Assembly: GCA_942486035.1 (NCBI GenBank)
Contig: CALNXK010000040.1
Span: forward strand, 1,692,001 to 1,756,000
Direction: 5' to 3'
Source of the DNA: Porites lobata
Taxonomy: Eukaryota > Cnidaria > Anthozoa > Scleractinia > Poritidae
Length of the DNA stretch: 64,000 nucleotides
Shown here: positions 29,201 through 41,200 of the stretch, one piece after another
How the letters are laid out: each line of letters opens with the position of its first letter
Numbering within the stretch: position 1 is the stretch's first letter
Position numbers and translations under genes: made by a program
The notes under the pieces: model-generated
What the model was told of the DNA's origin: nothing
The model's input: only the letters and a program-made list of their open reading frames with translations
Database searches by the model: none

Positions 29201-32200
29201 GAACCAAAACGCTTAATTATATTTAAGTTTACTGTCTTTAAAAGAGAAAATCTGTCAAACGAATAGATTTAAGACAAAAGATAAATATGATGCTAATAAT
29301 AACTCCATGTAATCAAAAAATCTATGGCTTAGTTCATGGAATACCAGCACAAGGCCAATATTACACCAATGTTACAACATTGTTACCTGGACAATGCTGG
29401 CCGTTGCAGAGTCGCGATTGTACTTTTTCTCCAAGACAGAACAGATCTCCTTTTGGGTGAATACAAACACGCTTCCTAAACTGGATACCGGACCCACACG
29501 TCCTTGAACAATCGTTCCAGTCGCTCCACTTGGTCCAGTTTCCGCTTGCTAATCATGTGACAGAACAACATCAATGTGAGACTCGTGAATATCAAAAACG
29601 TCACTTCATTAGACGGCTTAAAACGTTCATAACATATTTTTAATACAGTGGAAGTTCTCGTGAGCGGACATCCTTGGGACGCGAAAAGGGTGCCCGAAAC
29701 TGGAGCTTGCTGCTCACAAGAATTGTTCTCGTGTGCAGCTAGAGGAGTTAGGGTTAAATGACCGCTTACGGTAGCTTTCCCAGATACACATAAATGTTTG
29801 GAATGCAAAAAAACTGTTTGTTCGTGTTTGGCTATACTGTGGTTCCGACAATCAATCACAGGCGTGAAATTCGAGTAGAGTTTTGAAGCGTAACCGGATG
29901 TATCTGTGAACAAAATCAAACACTGAAACTGATCTAAATTCATTGTGACGAACAGCGTTTTGAAGTCCCGCTTACGGGAGCTTAAATCTAACTCGTAAAC
30001 CCTGAAAGCGTGCGCGGTCGCTTACGGAAATGTAAAACTAAAGTAAAAGAGTTTGTATGGGAGTTGAAACGGGATTGTAAGTAGGAGTTGTCCGCTTACG
30101 AGTGTCCGTTAAGAGAGCCTCCACTGTATAAGAAAGTCCCCACAGCTCTTACCTGGACACTCGGTCAATAGGCACGAGCGCTGTTCAAATGCAGGTCCCA
30201 GGTTGGTGCAGTCTTTCCCGCCAGCGGAAGGACTAGGATTGGAACAAGTTCTATGCCTCGATGTCACGCCAGGACCACAGCTCCGGCTGCAAGCTGACCA
30301 GTCGCTCCATGCAGTAAAACCGCCGTCAACTACAAGAGCAAAACGAGTGAACGAGAAATATTAAGATTCATATAAAACGGGTCCCGATTTACACCATTTA
30401 ACACCCTCTAACCAAGGCGCCACAGACACTTATGAAGCCAGATAGTGTAATTCGTACTTTTGCCTTTGAGTGAAAAAAAAACCTATAATGTGACCATTCA
30501 AATGAAACCTCTTTACCTGTACTGTAAAGTAATGCTATTATTTTTATTATTTTTTACTTACTGAAAAAAAGGTAATTTGGCACCCTTGAGACTAAAAAGA
30601 ATAATGATGCATGCCTCCTACAACTGCATACCTTCGCAAGGTCCGTCATTGCAGACGGAAATCTCCTTGTCGCTGCCAAACCACGAACAGTCGTGGCCAC
30701 CGTTGCTTGGTGGAGGGTTCGTGCATGATCTTGTGCGGTATTTCTTGCCATCTCCACAAGATTTGTCGCACAGTGACCAGCCTGTCCAGTCGCTATAGCC
30801 ACCATCATCTGGGTCATTGAACAATGTTAAGGTGTGAGAGAGAAAGTCGAGATACACCTACTAAATACAATACGCGTGTTGCGACTGGTCTTTACCCATG
30901 ATGTTCTACAAAGAACAAACCCACCGCTGACTTCATGCAGAATTTTCTCCAGCAAAGCACACAATTTCAAATCAATTCATTATCATAATAAGGCACTTTA
31001 ACAGCCAGAGTTGGCCAATAGCACAAGCTAGTCAAAGCGTGCAGTCAGTACAGCTAATCAATACAGTTACAACATGGTTTTACAGTGTGACCAGGAGAAT
31101 CGTAAACACTTGAAATATCTCAGGAATATTTATTGTGTTATGACCAATCACAGCAAAGATCAGAACACGCGATCTCGCCAAAAAAAACCACAAACTAATT
31201 AACGTTCTTGCTTGCAGTTTAGTTTTCTCACACCCGATTGGCTTTTCTCTTGCAAGACAATAACATTCCAGAAATATTTCTGGTGTTCACGGTTTTCCAG
31301 GTTTGACTGTAATACGCACTAAGATAACAATAAGTGAAGCCTTTATCTCAACTTACAAGGGCAAGACATAATGTTGCAAGCCTTAGACTCCATGGAGGCA
31401 CCCAGGCCTATAGCAGCGCAATCCCGGCCACCGTTGGACGGGGCGGGACTATTACAGCTTCGGTATCTCTGCATTAGCCCTCCTCCACATGTTACGTCAC
31501 AAGTGGACCAGTCACTCCAATCCGAGTACCCACCATCCTCTACCAACCAGAAAGCATCAACAAAAATGGATTAAAATGGTACTTTAGTTAAGGCATTTAG
31601 AAAGGCACTGATGTACATAAAGTGCAGGAACATTCAGGGAAAACGTTTAGGAGGCCCTTTAGAAGGGGCTACAAAGGGGGCCAAATAAGACCGTAATGAC
31701 TGACTTTCCTGTCTCCTCTACTAACTATAAAGACATGGACATAAAAAGTAACTGGGCCTCTATTGCAATATCTCTCAACGTACCTGGACACATCAATACA
31801 TTGCATTCTCTGGTCTCCAAAGAGGGCCCCAGGGTAGAACAATCCACACCACCTTTGGTGTCCTTGGGGAAGGAGCATTTTCGTGTTCTCTCTTGTGTCC
31901 CTCCTCCACAGCTCGCCGAGCAAACAGACCAATGAGACCAATCGGAATACACGCCGGTGACGGGAGCTGTAAGAAAACAGTGAGTGGAGCCATTTTAGCT
32001 GCATAGGAACTGCAATTTTGGATTCGTGTCGATATCCTAATCGTAAGAGGAAGTGTGGAAGTGAGAAGTGTGGTGTCTTTCTACCACGGTAACGTTTTTG
32101 TCCTTGAGTGCAATAATGCATAAGAAAGTCATACATGTCATTTTTTCGTTTTCCGTATTGGCAGGACCACAGTTTGTTGAGATCCAGCAATTTTGCTACC

Positions 32201-35200
32201 ATGACTACATCACGTAACGACTTCTGTCTGTTTGACTGAAGCAATGTTAATCGTAGAAGGACTTAAATATTCAAAAATTCTCGCGTTACAATAAGCAGCT
32301 TTCGTTTTTTAGAAATGTTAAACGCATAGTCTGCAACCAATGAGTTATGAATGCACTCGGGTGATTGCTGGGCACGAACTGAGATCGTAAGAGTTTCTCC
32401 AGGCGTGGGAGAAAGAAGAAACGTCATCATCGATAATTTGCCAATCGTACTCACTTCTAGACACTCAATAGAAGAGTCCAGTGGGCAAAGTCGGTTTCAT
32501 GTTTTTTCGTTGTTGTTGTTGTTTTTTTTTTTTTTTGCAGAATACCTGAAAGATCTCGATTTGGAAAAAAAAAGGAAAGGGGGTGACGAAAATTTCGTTT
32601 AACTACAGCTTGTGACTATCATTTTCGTTTAGAGTTTTTCTATGAAAGCGCAACAGTTATCTTAAGACCCTGAGTATTGGTGCGGCCCCGGGAATTGAAC
32701 ACGCGACCTCCCGCTCTGCAGTCAAGCGCTCTACCGATTGAGCTACAAAACACTCGATTGTATTTTACCGGCAAACGTTGATGGAAGAGGGGTTGGAGAT
32801 ATGGCTGCACTGGACGCATACTGGTCAGAAAGAGGTCTCCCAGTGGCCACCTGACCAGGCTGTTCCGTTTCCAAGGTTTCTTGAGATTCTGCTGATGAAA
32901 GAGTGATGGGAGTGTCAGCTACTTGATTAAATAACACCCCCATAATTAGGATACATTGGTCTACCAGCCGCTCGCGATACAGTGAACCTATTACCTAATC
33001 TAAATAGTTTCAAGTCTGTTTGTATGTATCTGAAATGACCAAGCCCTACCCCTTTCCCACAAAAGTCAAGTAATCGTCCCACTGTAGGTGGCGCGGGATA
33101 CGCAAAGCCCTCTTGGTTATGCGTCCGACATTTTGTATTTTTAAACAGAACTCAGAACTTTATTGGGTTTGTCACAGGCAGCCCAATAATAAGATAAAGT
33201 TTATTGAGTGAACTACGTCTTATTGGTATGTACACAGGAAAAGGTACACAAATGTGTGGAAATATCACATGCACGCACTATATACGCGTCTTGTTTACTC
33301 GCAGATAGATGCCGTGTGCGAGTTTACCATTTCACACGTTTCACATGTATTAACGTGCCGTTACCGGCGTTTTAGTTTTGAAAGGAGTTACCAAAATTTC
33401 GGATTACAATCTTTCTGCGCTAGTCAGTGTAGTGATAAGACTATTAGCAAATGATCAGTTAGCCTCAAACCTGTGTGACCTTCAAGGGTGACGCTACCCA
33501 GCGTTTAAACCCGAGTGTCTTAGTATTTTTGTCATTAACAATATACTCGATTAATATGTATGGTTTCTAACGTCCCCAAGGTTCCTACGTTTTCTATTTG
33601 GCTTTCTTACCGAGGCAGTGTCCCCACATTCCATCAATGTCATAGTTAGAAGTGGTGGAGCACCAAGGTTTCTTGTTTTCATCATCCATGCACTCAAAGT
33701 ACTGTGTACCGTGGTAAATAAAAGGAAACACGCAACACGCGCCGTTGCTCGTTCCCCCTTCTGTTTCTACACAGCGCGCATTCAGACCTGGAATAGAACA
33801 GTACTTTATGACTCAGAGTGTCTATGATAGAGGTAAAAGTTCCGTTAGCACTCTCTTGTACCTTACAAGGACATTATACTGAGGAATGCCCACGGAAATT
33901 TGCTGGAAAATTTAGTATGCGATCAGCAAAGTGTCGCACATGGAACAGTTATTTGACAGTACAAAACGTTGGCGGTCTTTTGTCCGCTTTAGATGACATT
34001 CGTGCCCTTTAATACGATTGTCGTGGTCGATCGAGGGGAGGCATTTTATTTTCAGGGCAAATTACTGAAGACGTTTTAGGGAAAAGATGATATGGATTGA
34101 AAAAAGTTTTTGACCGGTAGGGCACAGTTTTTTTGGACATTACGATAAGTTACCCTTATATGCACTTTACTTTACGAAACATAATTATCCAAAAGTGAGA
34201 AACAATTTTCGTCCAGAAGCAAATTTCCATGGAACAATGGACAATTTTTGTTCTTGTTCTAAATGTCAAGTATACAGGACTTCGGAAATCTTCATGCGGA
34301 ATTGTTACACACTTCGAACCTATATTACACCACCTTCAGTGTATTGAGAAGATGGCCACGGAAGTTGCAAAGACGCTACGGAGGATGTTCGGATATTATC
34401 GCTCACGTTTCTCACCTTCTTCCACTGGACATTCTGGGCAGCATTTCCATCGTTTCTTGATCGGGTTATTGCAGCTGAGTTCCGGACACTCGATCAGCGT
34501 ACAGCGGATTTTGCCATCATCGCACTTGCATTCGGGAGTGCAAGGGCCTGGGGACCAGCGCTCACCATGCTCGTGTAAAATACCGTCATAGTAGCAGTCT
34601 ACATAAAAAGAAAAGCAGAAAACAAAATTGTAATTATCATTCGCTGCAAATGTTTCTTCCTTTTCATTGGCCGAGAGCCCGCCACGTGATCTGCAAATAA
34701 CTGCCTACAAATAACGGTCTGCTCATGTGCAATGTCGTCCAACGTTGTTTGGCTGCAAATAATATTCTGCTTATGCGTAAACGGAACAACGCTTTTCTCC
34801 TCCTTACCATCGCCCTTGCGTGAAAATGGCAAATTGCTTCGCTTCGCGAAGATATTCATTAAAAAAACAAACTCGGTGATCGAATGATAAAACGATTATT
34901 GAACTCGGTTATCGCAAAATATCGTGATTTGCCAGTGTCTCGCGGATCTATTATTTGCCTCAGCCTTCGACTTTGGCAAATAATTGATCTGCTCGCAACT
35001 GACAAATCACGATATTTTGCTCAACCTTGTCCAATAATTGTTAATTATCTTCTAATTTGGACAGTCGAAAGAGCGTTTAATGTAGGTTCGGTCTAAAAAA
35101 TACTTGCGTGGGCTCGGTGTTTCAGTTCACTTCCCAAGGTTGTGGCGGGAATTAAAATGGAGCAGTCGCTTTCACTGGAAATCTTTGGGTAAAGGCAAGG

Positions 35201-38200
35201 GTAAAGGAATACCTTCAGCGTTATACACAATCACGAAATGCGTGACTTGTATCCTACTTTTATTGGTGACCTTTTTAGTTGTGACCAGTTGCTAGAAAGC
35301 ATGCTCTCGCGAAAAGTGTTACTGTTACATTTGGTGGTGAATTCTTGCCGGCCTTTCCATACAAATGGGAAACGCTTTAGATTTAAAACTCCATCTCGTG
35401 TTAAATATATTAATTTAAATTGTATAGAAATAAAACGATGATTTAATGTTCAAAGTACACAAAATGTAATTTGAGTGACTCACTTGCTCTCCCCGGCAGG
35501 TGCACTATTAACGTCTTATTAGCTGTAGAAAGGACAAGAAAAAATATTGCATTTACTATTACAAAGCTTTAATAAGAAATAACCCTATGAGTCCGCAAAA
35601 CGTACATGCTGTTACTGTAGATAGTTTCAGGTAATTTTCTTTACTGTTCTGAAGTCTTCCTTTGAATTTGGCGCAATTATGCATAACATTCGCGGCATTC
35701 TGCCTGATGAGTTTGGCTCTTCTGATAGACGCGTGCAAGAATTTTCCTTATAAACAATAGCTCAGCAATACGAATGTTGAACAAGTTGAACGTCGAGACG
35801 CAGGCAGCCTAAAGAAGATCATTTGAGCCTTTGTTCTAAGGTTTCTCTTAATGAACACTGCGTTACTCAGTGCGACTGCGCATATTGCGCCTACACATGC
35901 CCCGAAAGTGTAAACCCTCTCTTAAAGGCATTTTGCCAAAATGAGTGCAACGCTTGAATTGACACTAGTTGCTCTGCTAACACGAGACAATGCATTTTAT
36001 GTCAGCATTTTATACAAACAGTCTGTCCAATGCAAGGAATTTTGAAACAAAAGTGAATGAAAACCGCACAAACCATATGCAGGAGAAGATGCTGGCGCGG
36101 CCAAACCGACTGTGGGTGGAGCTTGTGTTGGTGCTGAAAGAAAAAAGTTTCCGTCAAAAAAGGACTTGTTCTGTACCGTTTTGAAAACTAACTGCTTCCT
36201 AGTTCACTTCAAAGGAAGTGTTAAACACAAATGTGATCATAATCTCTCTCCTTTTTTTCGCTTTAAAACCGTTACCGTTTGAAAACGTTTCTACTCTCCC
36301 TTCTGATTAAATTTGAAATAAATAACAACAGCCATTCCCTTGCTCAATGGCCGTGCCCTGTTAAAGATCGATCCATCCCTTTAATAGGTAGGCTTCTAAT
36401 TACCCTCTGCTCTTATTAGTCCAAGTGAATATTTGTACAAGTACAACAACATCATACGTTTTTGTATCAAATGTATACTCGGGAAAAAAACCGGGCCTCA
36501 GATGGGATTCGAACCCACGAACCTCCGTGATCTAGTCGGACGCTCTAACTATTGAGCTACTGGCGAGCAAGGGTGAAATGTAGGTCTTTGACTAGAACTG
36601 CCCTCACTGCCAGTGTATTATCCTTATCAGGGAGTTTAAGCAGCGACGTTTTTCAGCGAGCACGTCCACCGGAAGTGGACTGTTTGCAATCTTGAGCGGC
36701 GATTTTGAAAACAGTTTTTGGGCAAATCGTCTCTATAAGAGTAAAGACACTTAGCAATACAAATTGGTAGCGGCAAGGCATTTAACAAGAGAAAATGGCG
36801 AACTTCCGGTTGACGTACGTCGCTAAAAAACGTAACTGCTTACTCTCCTTATTATAATGGCCACGCGCCCTGAATGACTAATCAACACCCCCCCCGCCCC
36901 CCCCCTCCCGAGGCTGGGAGATCGTGGATTAAAATGCACTTTCATACCTTGACAAAGGCCACATTTCCTTTTACAGTTTTTAATCAGCCACTCAGATTGA
37001 CAGGCATCTTCTGAGTATCCATCACAACTTTCATGATCTCTTGCAGCACAGGGACCTGATCAGAAGTTTGACACAGGAGTAAGACCACTTTCTCAAAATA
37101 ACTCCTTTCACACACCCCCAACTCCCACGGGCCACACTCCCAATATCTCTCGCAGCACATGGACCCGATTAGAAGTTTGACACAGGGGTGAGACCACTCT
37201 AACAAAATGAACTCCCCCACCTCCCACACGACACACTACCAATGATACCTCTTGCAGCACAGGGACCTGATCAGAAGTTTGACACTGGAGTCAGACCACT
37301 CTCCCAAAATAACTCCTTTCCCTCCACCCCACCTCCCAAGGAACACACTCCCCTATTCGGCCTAAACATAGACGTGCCGCTAAATTGGGTATGGTTTTCA
37401 GGGTTCAACGTTGTCGGAGTGCCAAGCAAGTGGGAGCAAGAGGAAAAGAAAATGGTTTCTCTTCTCCTTTTTGCTCTCGTCTCAAGTTGATCGACGAACT
37501 TGCGAGGAAACGCTTCTGGGTTTAACAGTGTGTACACATTCACTATCAAGACTGTTCTGTTGTAAACGAACTGAAGAAGACTAGAGAACGGTCTAAAAAC
37601 GTCTGGTTATTAAAAAGAGTATCCTTTGCCGCCAATCTCGTAAATCGAAACGTTAAAGGAATCAACAGAGGCCCACAAGAAAAGTTAAACGTTAGAAGAT
37701 CGAAGAGACAATTAGGTGGATTTAAACTTAAAAGCTTTTTACGGCTATTCTGAAAAATTAGGTTCCCCCGAAAAGCTTCATTCTACTTTTTTTTCGCGAG
37801 AAAAGTCAACACAATTATTTTTATCGAAGGATGTTAAGCCCTCTCCTGAGCGCCAAATGAGAAAACTTCTAACATGTGGTAGCTTGTTCCCGCCAAAACC
37901 AACACGTTTTCGCTTCTTTACGCGCGCACTCACCCTCGTCTTAGGGCCTGTTTACATGGAGGTGGGGGACCCCAGATAGGTGAGGTAACATGCGGCGGGT
38001 CACCCCACCTATCATTTAAATGTAATCAAATTAAAATGAGTGATTATGTGGACAGGCGGGTTACCTCACCTACCTGGGCTCTCCCACCTCCATATAAACA
38101 GGCCCTTAGAATCAAAAGGTCTCTGGAGCTTGGTAAGAAAACGAGACAACTTTGTTGACTGAAATTTTTATTCTTAGAGGGGGAGAGGGAGATTTTTTAT

Positions 38201-41200
38201 GATGATTTAAAGCCAATCCTTGTAAAAACGGATATCTTTGGACGGGCAGAAAGGGTTTAAAACACGATAAGTTGGACGCGAATATTTTGACTGCGCAAAT
38301 ATACTAGTGACGGATCACTGAGCCGATGTAGTGTTTTAGAAACGAAATTCCAGTGCGAAGAGCAAGAAGATTTAAACTTGATAAAAACACGTGCTGTGAG
38401 TTTTGGAATAACTTCAAAAGCAATGTCCCCGGGGGTTGCATTTTTTTATGTTTTTGGCTGAAGAAAACACAGAAACGAAACATGCAAATTAACAAGAGAA
38501 TGCAAATCAATCGTCAAAAGAAATACGCAGTTCAAGCGTTTACTTGCGTTCAGGATGCCGCTAACCAAAAGGAATTTTCCAAGGTTACGAACCGTACAAG
38601 AGGAAAGAAAATACTGGAGGAGAGCGTCACTAAATCTATCCTCCAACCGACATAAAAGGCATTGAAAACTTTGACCGGATAAAAAATCTGGTAAGAATTG
38701 TTTGTATCTTATTCTATGCTTGATAAACACTCGTCTCATGCCTCCTGCTGTTTGGTATTTTATCAGTTAGAAAAAAAAAATTCGTTCGTGTTATAATAAG
38801 CTTTGACTGACCATAGGTTTTTAATTAGTTCTATGATGAATATCTTTCTAGGGCTTCTGAAGATTGGTATTTGGTATTCTATATGCAATACGTTCATCCT
38901 AATATTTATTTATGCCGTATTTTAGTCACTCTACTCCGCATTTCCCTATCTCCCCAGAAGCTGAATTCAAGTCCCTGCTATAATGTTTCATATCAAGTCA
39001 GTTTAATTGCATGTACATGTAGTGCCTCATCCTCCAGTCCGTTCTCCAGATGGGTGGTTACTTCAAACAATAATTATAAACTCTTGGCCCAGGTAATTGC
39101 TCACACAATCTATCTAAAATTATTTACAATATCAATAATATTATTGTTATTATTGTAACTGTTCAGCTGTAGGCAACTAAAGCTGGTTCAGAAGTTCCAG
39201 TTTTCCTGGGGCTTAACAAACTAGCATGCATTGCAAGAATTTTTTTAGGGAAGGGAGCAAAAGATGCTTGTTTATAAACATTTATTAGATGAAGTTTCAG
39301 GGATACTCAATATCATTTTCAGGTAAGTGTTATCAGCAGAGCCCAAGGCCGAGGCTGATAACACTTACCAAGACTTTGATTATTCCGGATATCACACTGC
39401 ATTGCGCATACAATCCACAGATTAGTCACTAAACTGCTAGCAGATATTTGACTTATCTGTAGGTTGTGCTGACTTCAACAATTAGCTGTGGACTCTTTGC
39501 CAATGAGAAGACAGAGAGTGAGTAAAATATATAATAATGTTCATTATGCAATGGCTGATGTCTTTAATAGGACAATTGCACGATGACGTCATTTTACTAC
39601 AACTACCAGAATCCTTGATTTTGTTGTTTTCTTGTGCAAATTAAAGCTATTGTTCGTTTTATCCTCAGCAGGATTAACAAATTTAAATAACAAAGCAAAA
39701 CCGAAATGAATTCTGGTAGTTGTAGTCAAATATCGTCATCGTGTAATTGTCCTATTGGGGAGAACAGAAATAGTGAACCTTTCCACCACCCCCTTTGACT
39801 CATGTCAACTCCTCAAGCATGACGTTAAAACATTCATGTACCCAAAGAAAATGCTTTCAATGCAGGCTGCTTTAAAATTGGAAATTTAAATGGTTTTATA
39901 GTTTTGTTGCAAGGAGCCAGTGAGCATGAATGATCAATTAATGCGTTAAGATTTAGTATTAGTGCGATATTAGTATGGTTAAGGATGGCATAACTTTAGT
40001 GAATTCTTTTACAAATCATGTGTACTTGTATGTGTATTTTAAAATGGAATGAGTGCTGTGTGAATGGATTGTGTACAGGTTATTTTACTAATATTGATTG
40101 TTAGTTTTAATTTAAATGTGCTTTTGATTTATTTTCTTGCACAACTCCTGAGCTAATTGATATTTTTGAAAAATCTGCTGAATTTAAAATCTCACCTTCT
40201 TTTTCATCTTTTCCATTTTGTTCTAATCCTAGAATTGAAAGAGTTGATTGAGAGGGCAAAACGTTTGCACTTCAAAGTCAAATAGTTAAACAGCAAAACC
40301 AGATCCAGTTTTAAAGGACCTGATATTGCTACCTCATCTATTAGGTCTCTTGACTCAGCTCAATTAAATCAGTTTTCTGAGGACAACTTTTGATGTGCCT
40401 GTTATTTTGTTATCAATCAGAGGTATTTTTGTTCACACTTATTAGAGTAGGCTGAATATACATGTGTAATTGTCCACGTAAATGTTGTCCCAAATTGTCT
40501 GTTAGTGAGGCGCTCTTAGGGGGGTTATGCATTGTATGTCCCAGTCTGAATTTCAAAACTTGTTGTTTCCTGTATTGAGGAAGAAGCCATGTCACTGTCA
40601 GTATTCCACTGTTATATCCCTTTAAGTCCCAATAGTGATCAACATCAATTTTCTCCTAACAATATCCATACATATCAAGGGAAATGGTTATGAGAATTAA
40701 TAAAATGCTCACCAAAGAGAAAATACCTTGATCTTTTATCAAATTCTCTCAACTTATTCTTAAAGGAAATGTATGGAGATCAGTTTGGAGAATTTGCATG
40801 TGGATATTGGGGCTTAAAGGGATATTTGCACTTTTCTCTGTTGCTGTCACAGTTTCAACCCATCTTTGTGTCATTTGTCGCCATTTCTACTTCCCCCTTT
40901 GTCGCTGTTTCAAGGTCATGTTGTCTGTCAAAATTTACCCTAACAGGACCTCGTTAGTGGCAGTGACAGACATTTTAACAACCTGCGCAGAAGTCATCAC
41001 CTTTTGACATAGTTCTCCCTTTTTTTTATTTTTACCAGTGGGAATAACTTGTTCAGAGAAGATGACAATACTGTAAATTGTTGGTAAAGCTGACAAAGGT
41101 AGGCTTGCTTGCAGATGTACAGTGTACATTATGAATGAAAAATGTTTTAAGCCTTTTACTACTTTTTCATGTTTATCTATGATTAAATACACATACTGCT

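Noticed and set aside
29476..29943. Minus-strand 155-codon frame running into TSP1 repeat 5
   Set aside because: Its upstream two thirds lie mostly within the pogo-like element, and the frame only partly overlaps the real exon in another reading frame.
32679..32753. Functional tRNA-Cys gene
   Set aside because: A and B boxes and a GCA anticodon are present, but the acceptor strands do not pair, as expected for a SINE head.
36491..36570. Functional tRNA gene
   Set aside because: Only about four of seven acceptor-stem pairs form and the anticodon stem has a mismatch; a SINE origin fits better.
37038..37300. A CRISPR-like array
   Set aside because: Only three units with about 100-base spacing, imperfect repeats and a eukaryotic intron context; it is a tandem duplication of an intron-exon junction.
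38353..38655. Plus-strand 100-codon frame
   Set aside because: Lies in the long intron of unit A, is rich in K/R/N without a domain, and has no neighbouring exon or promoter support.
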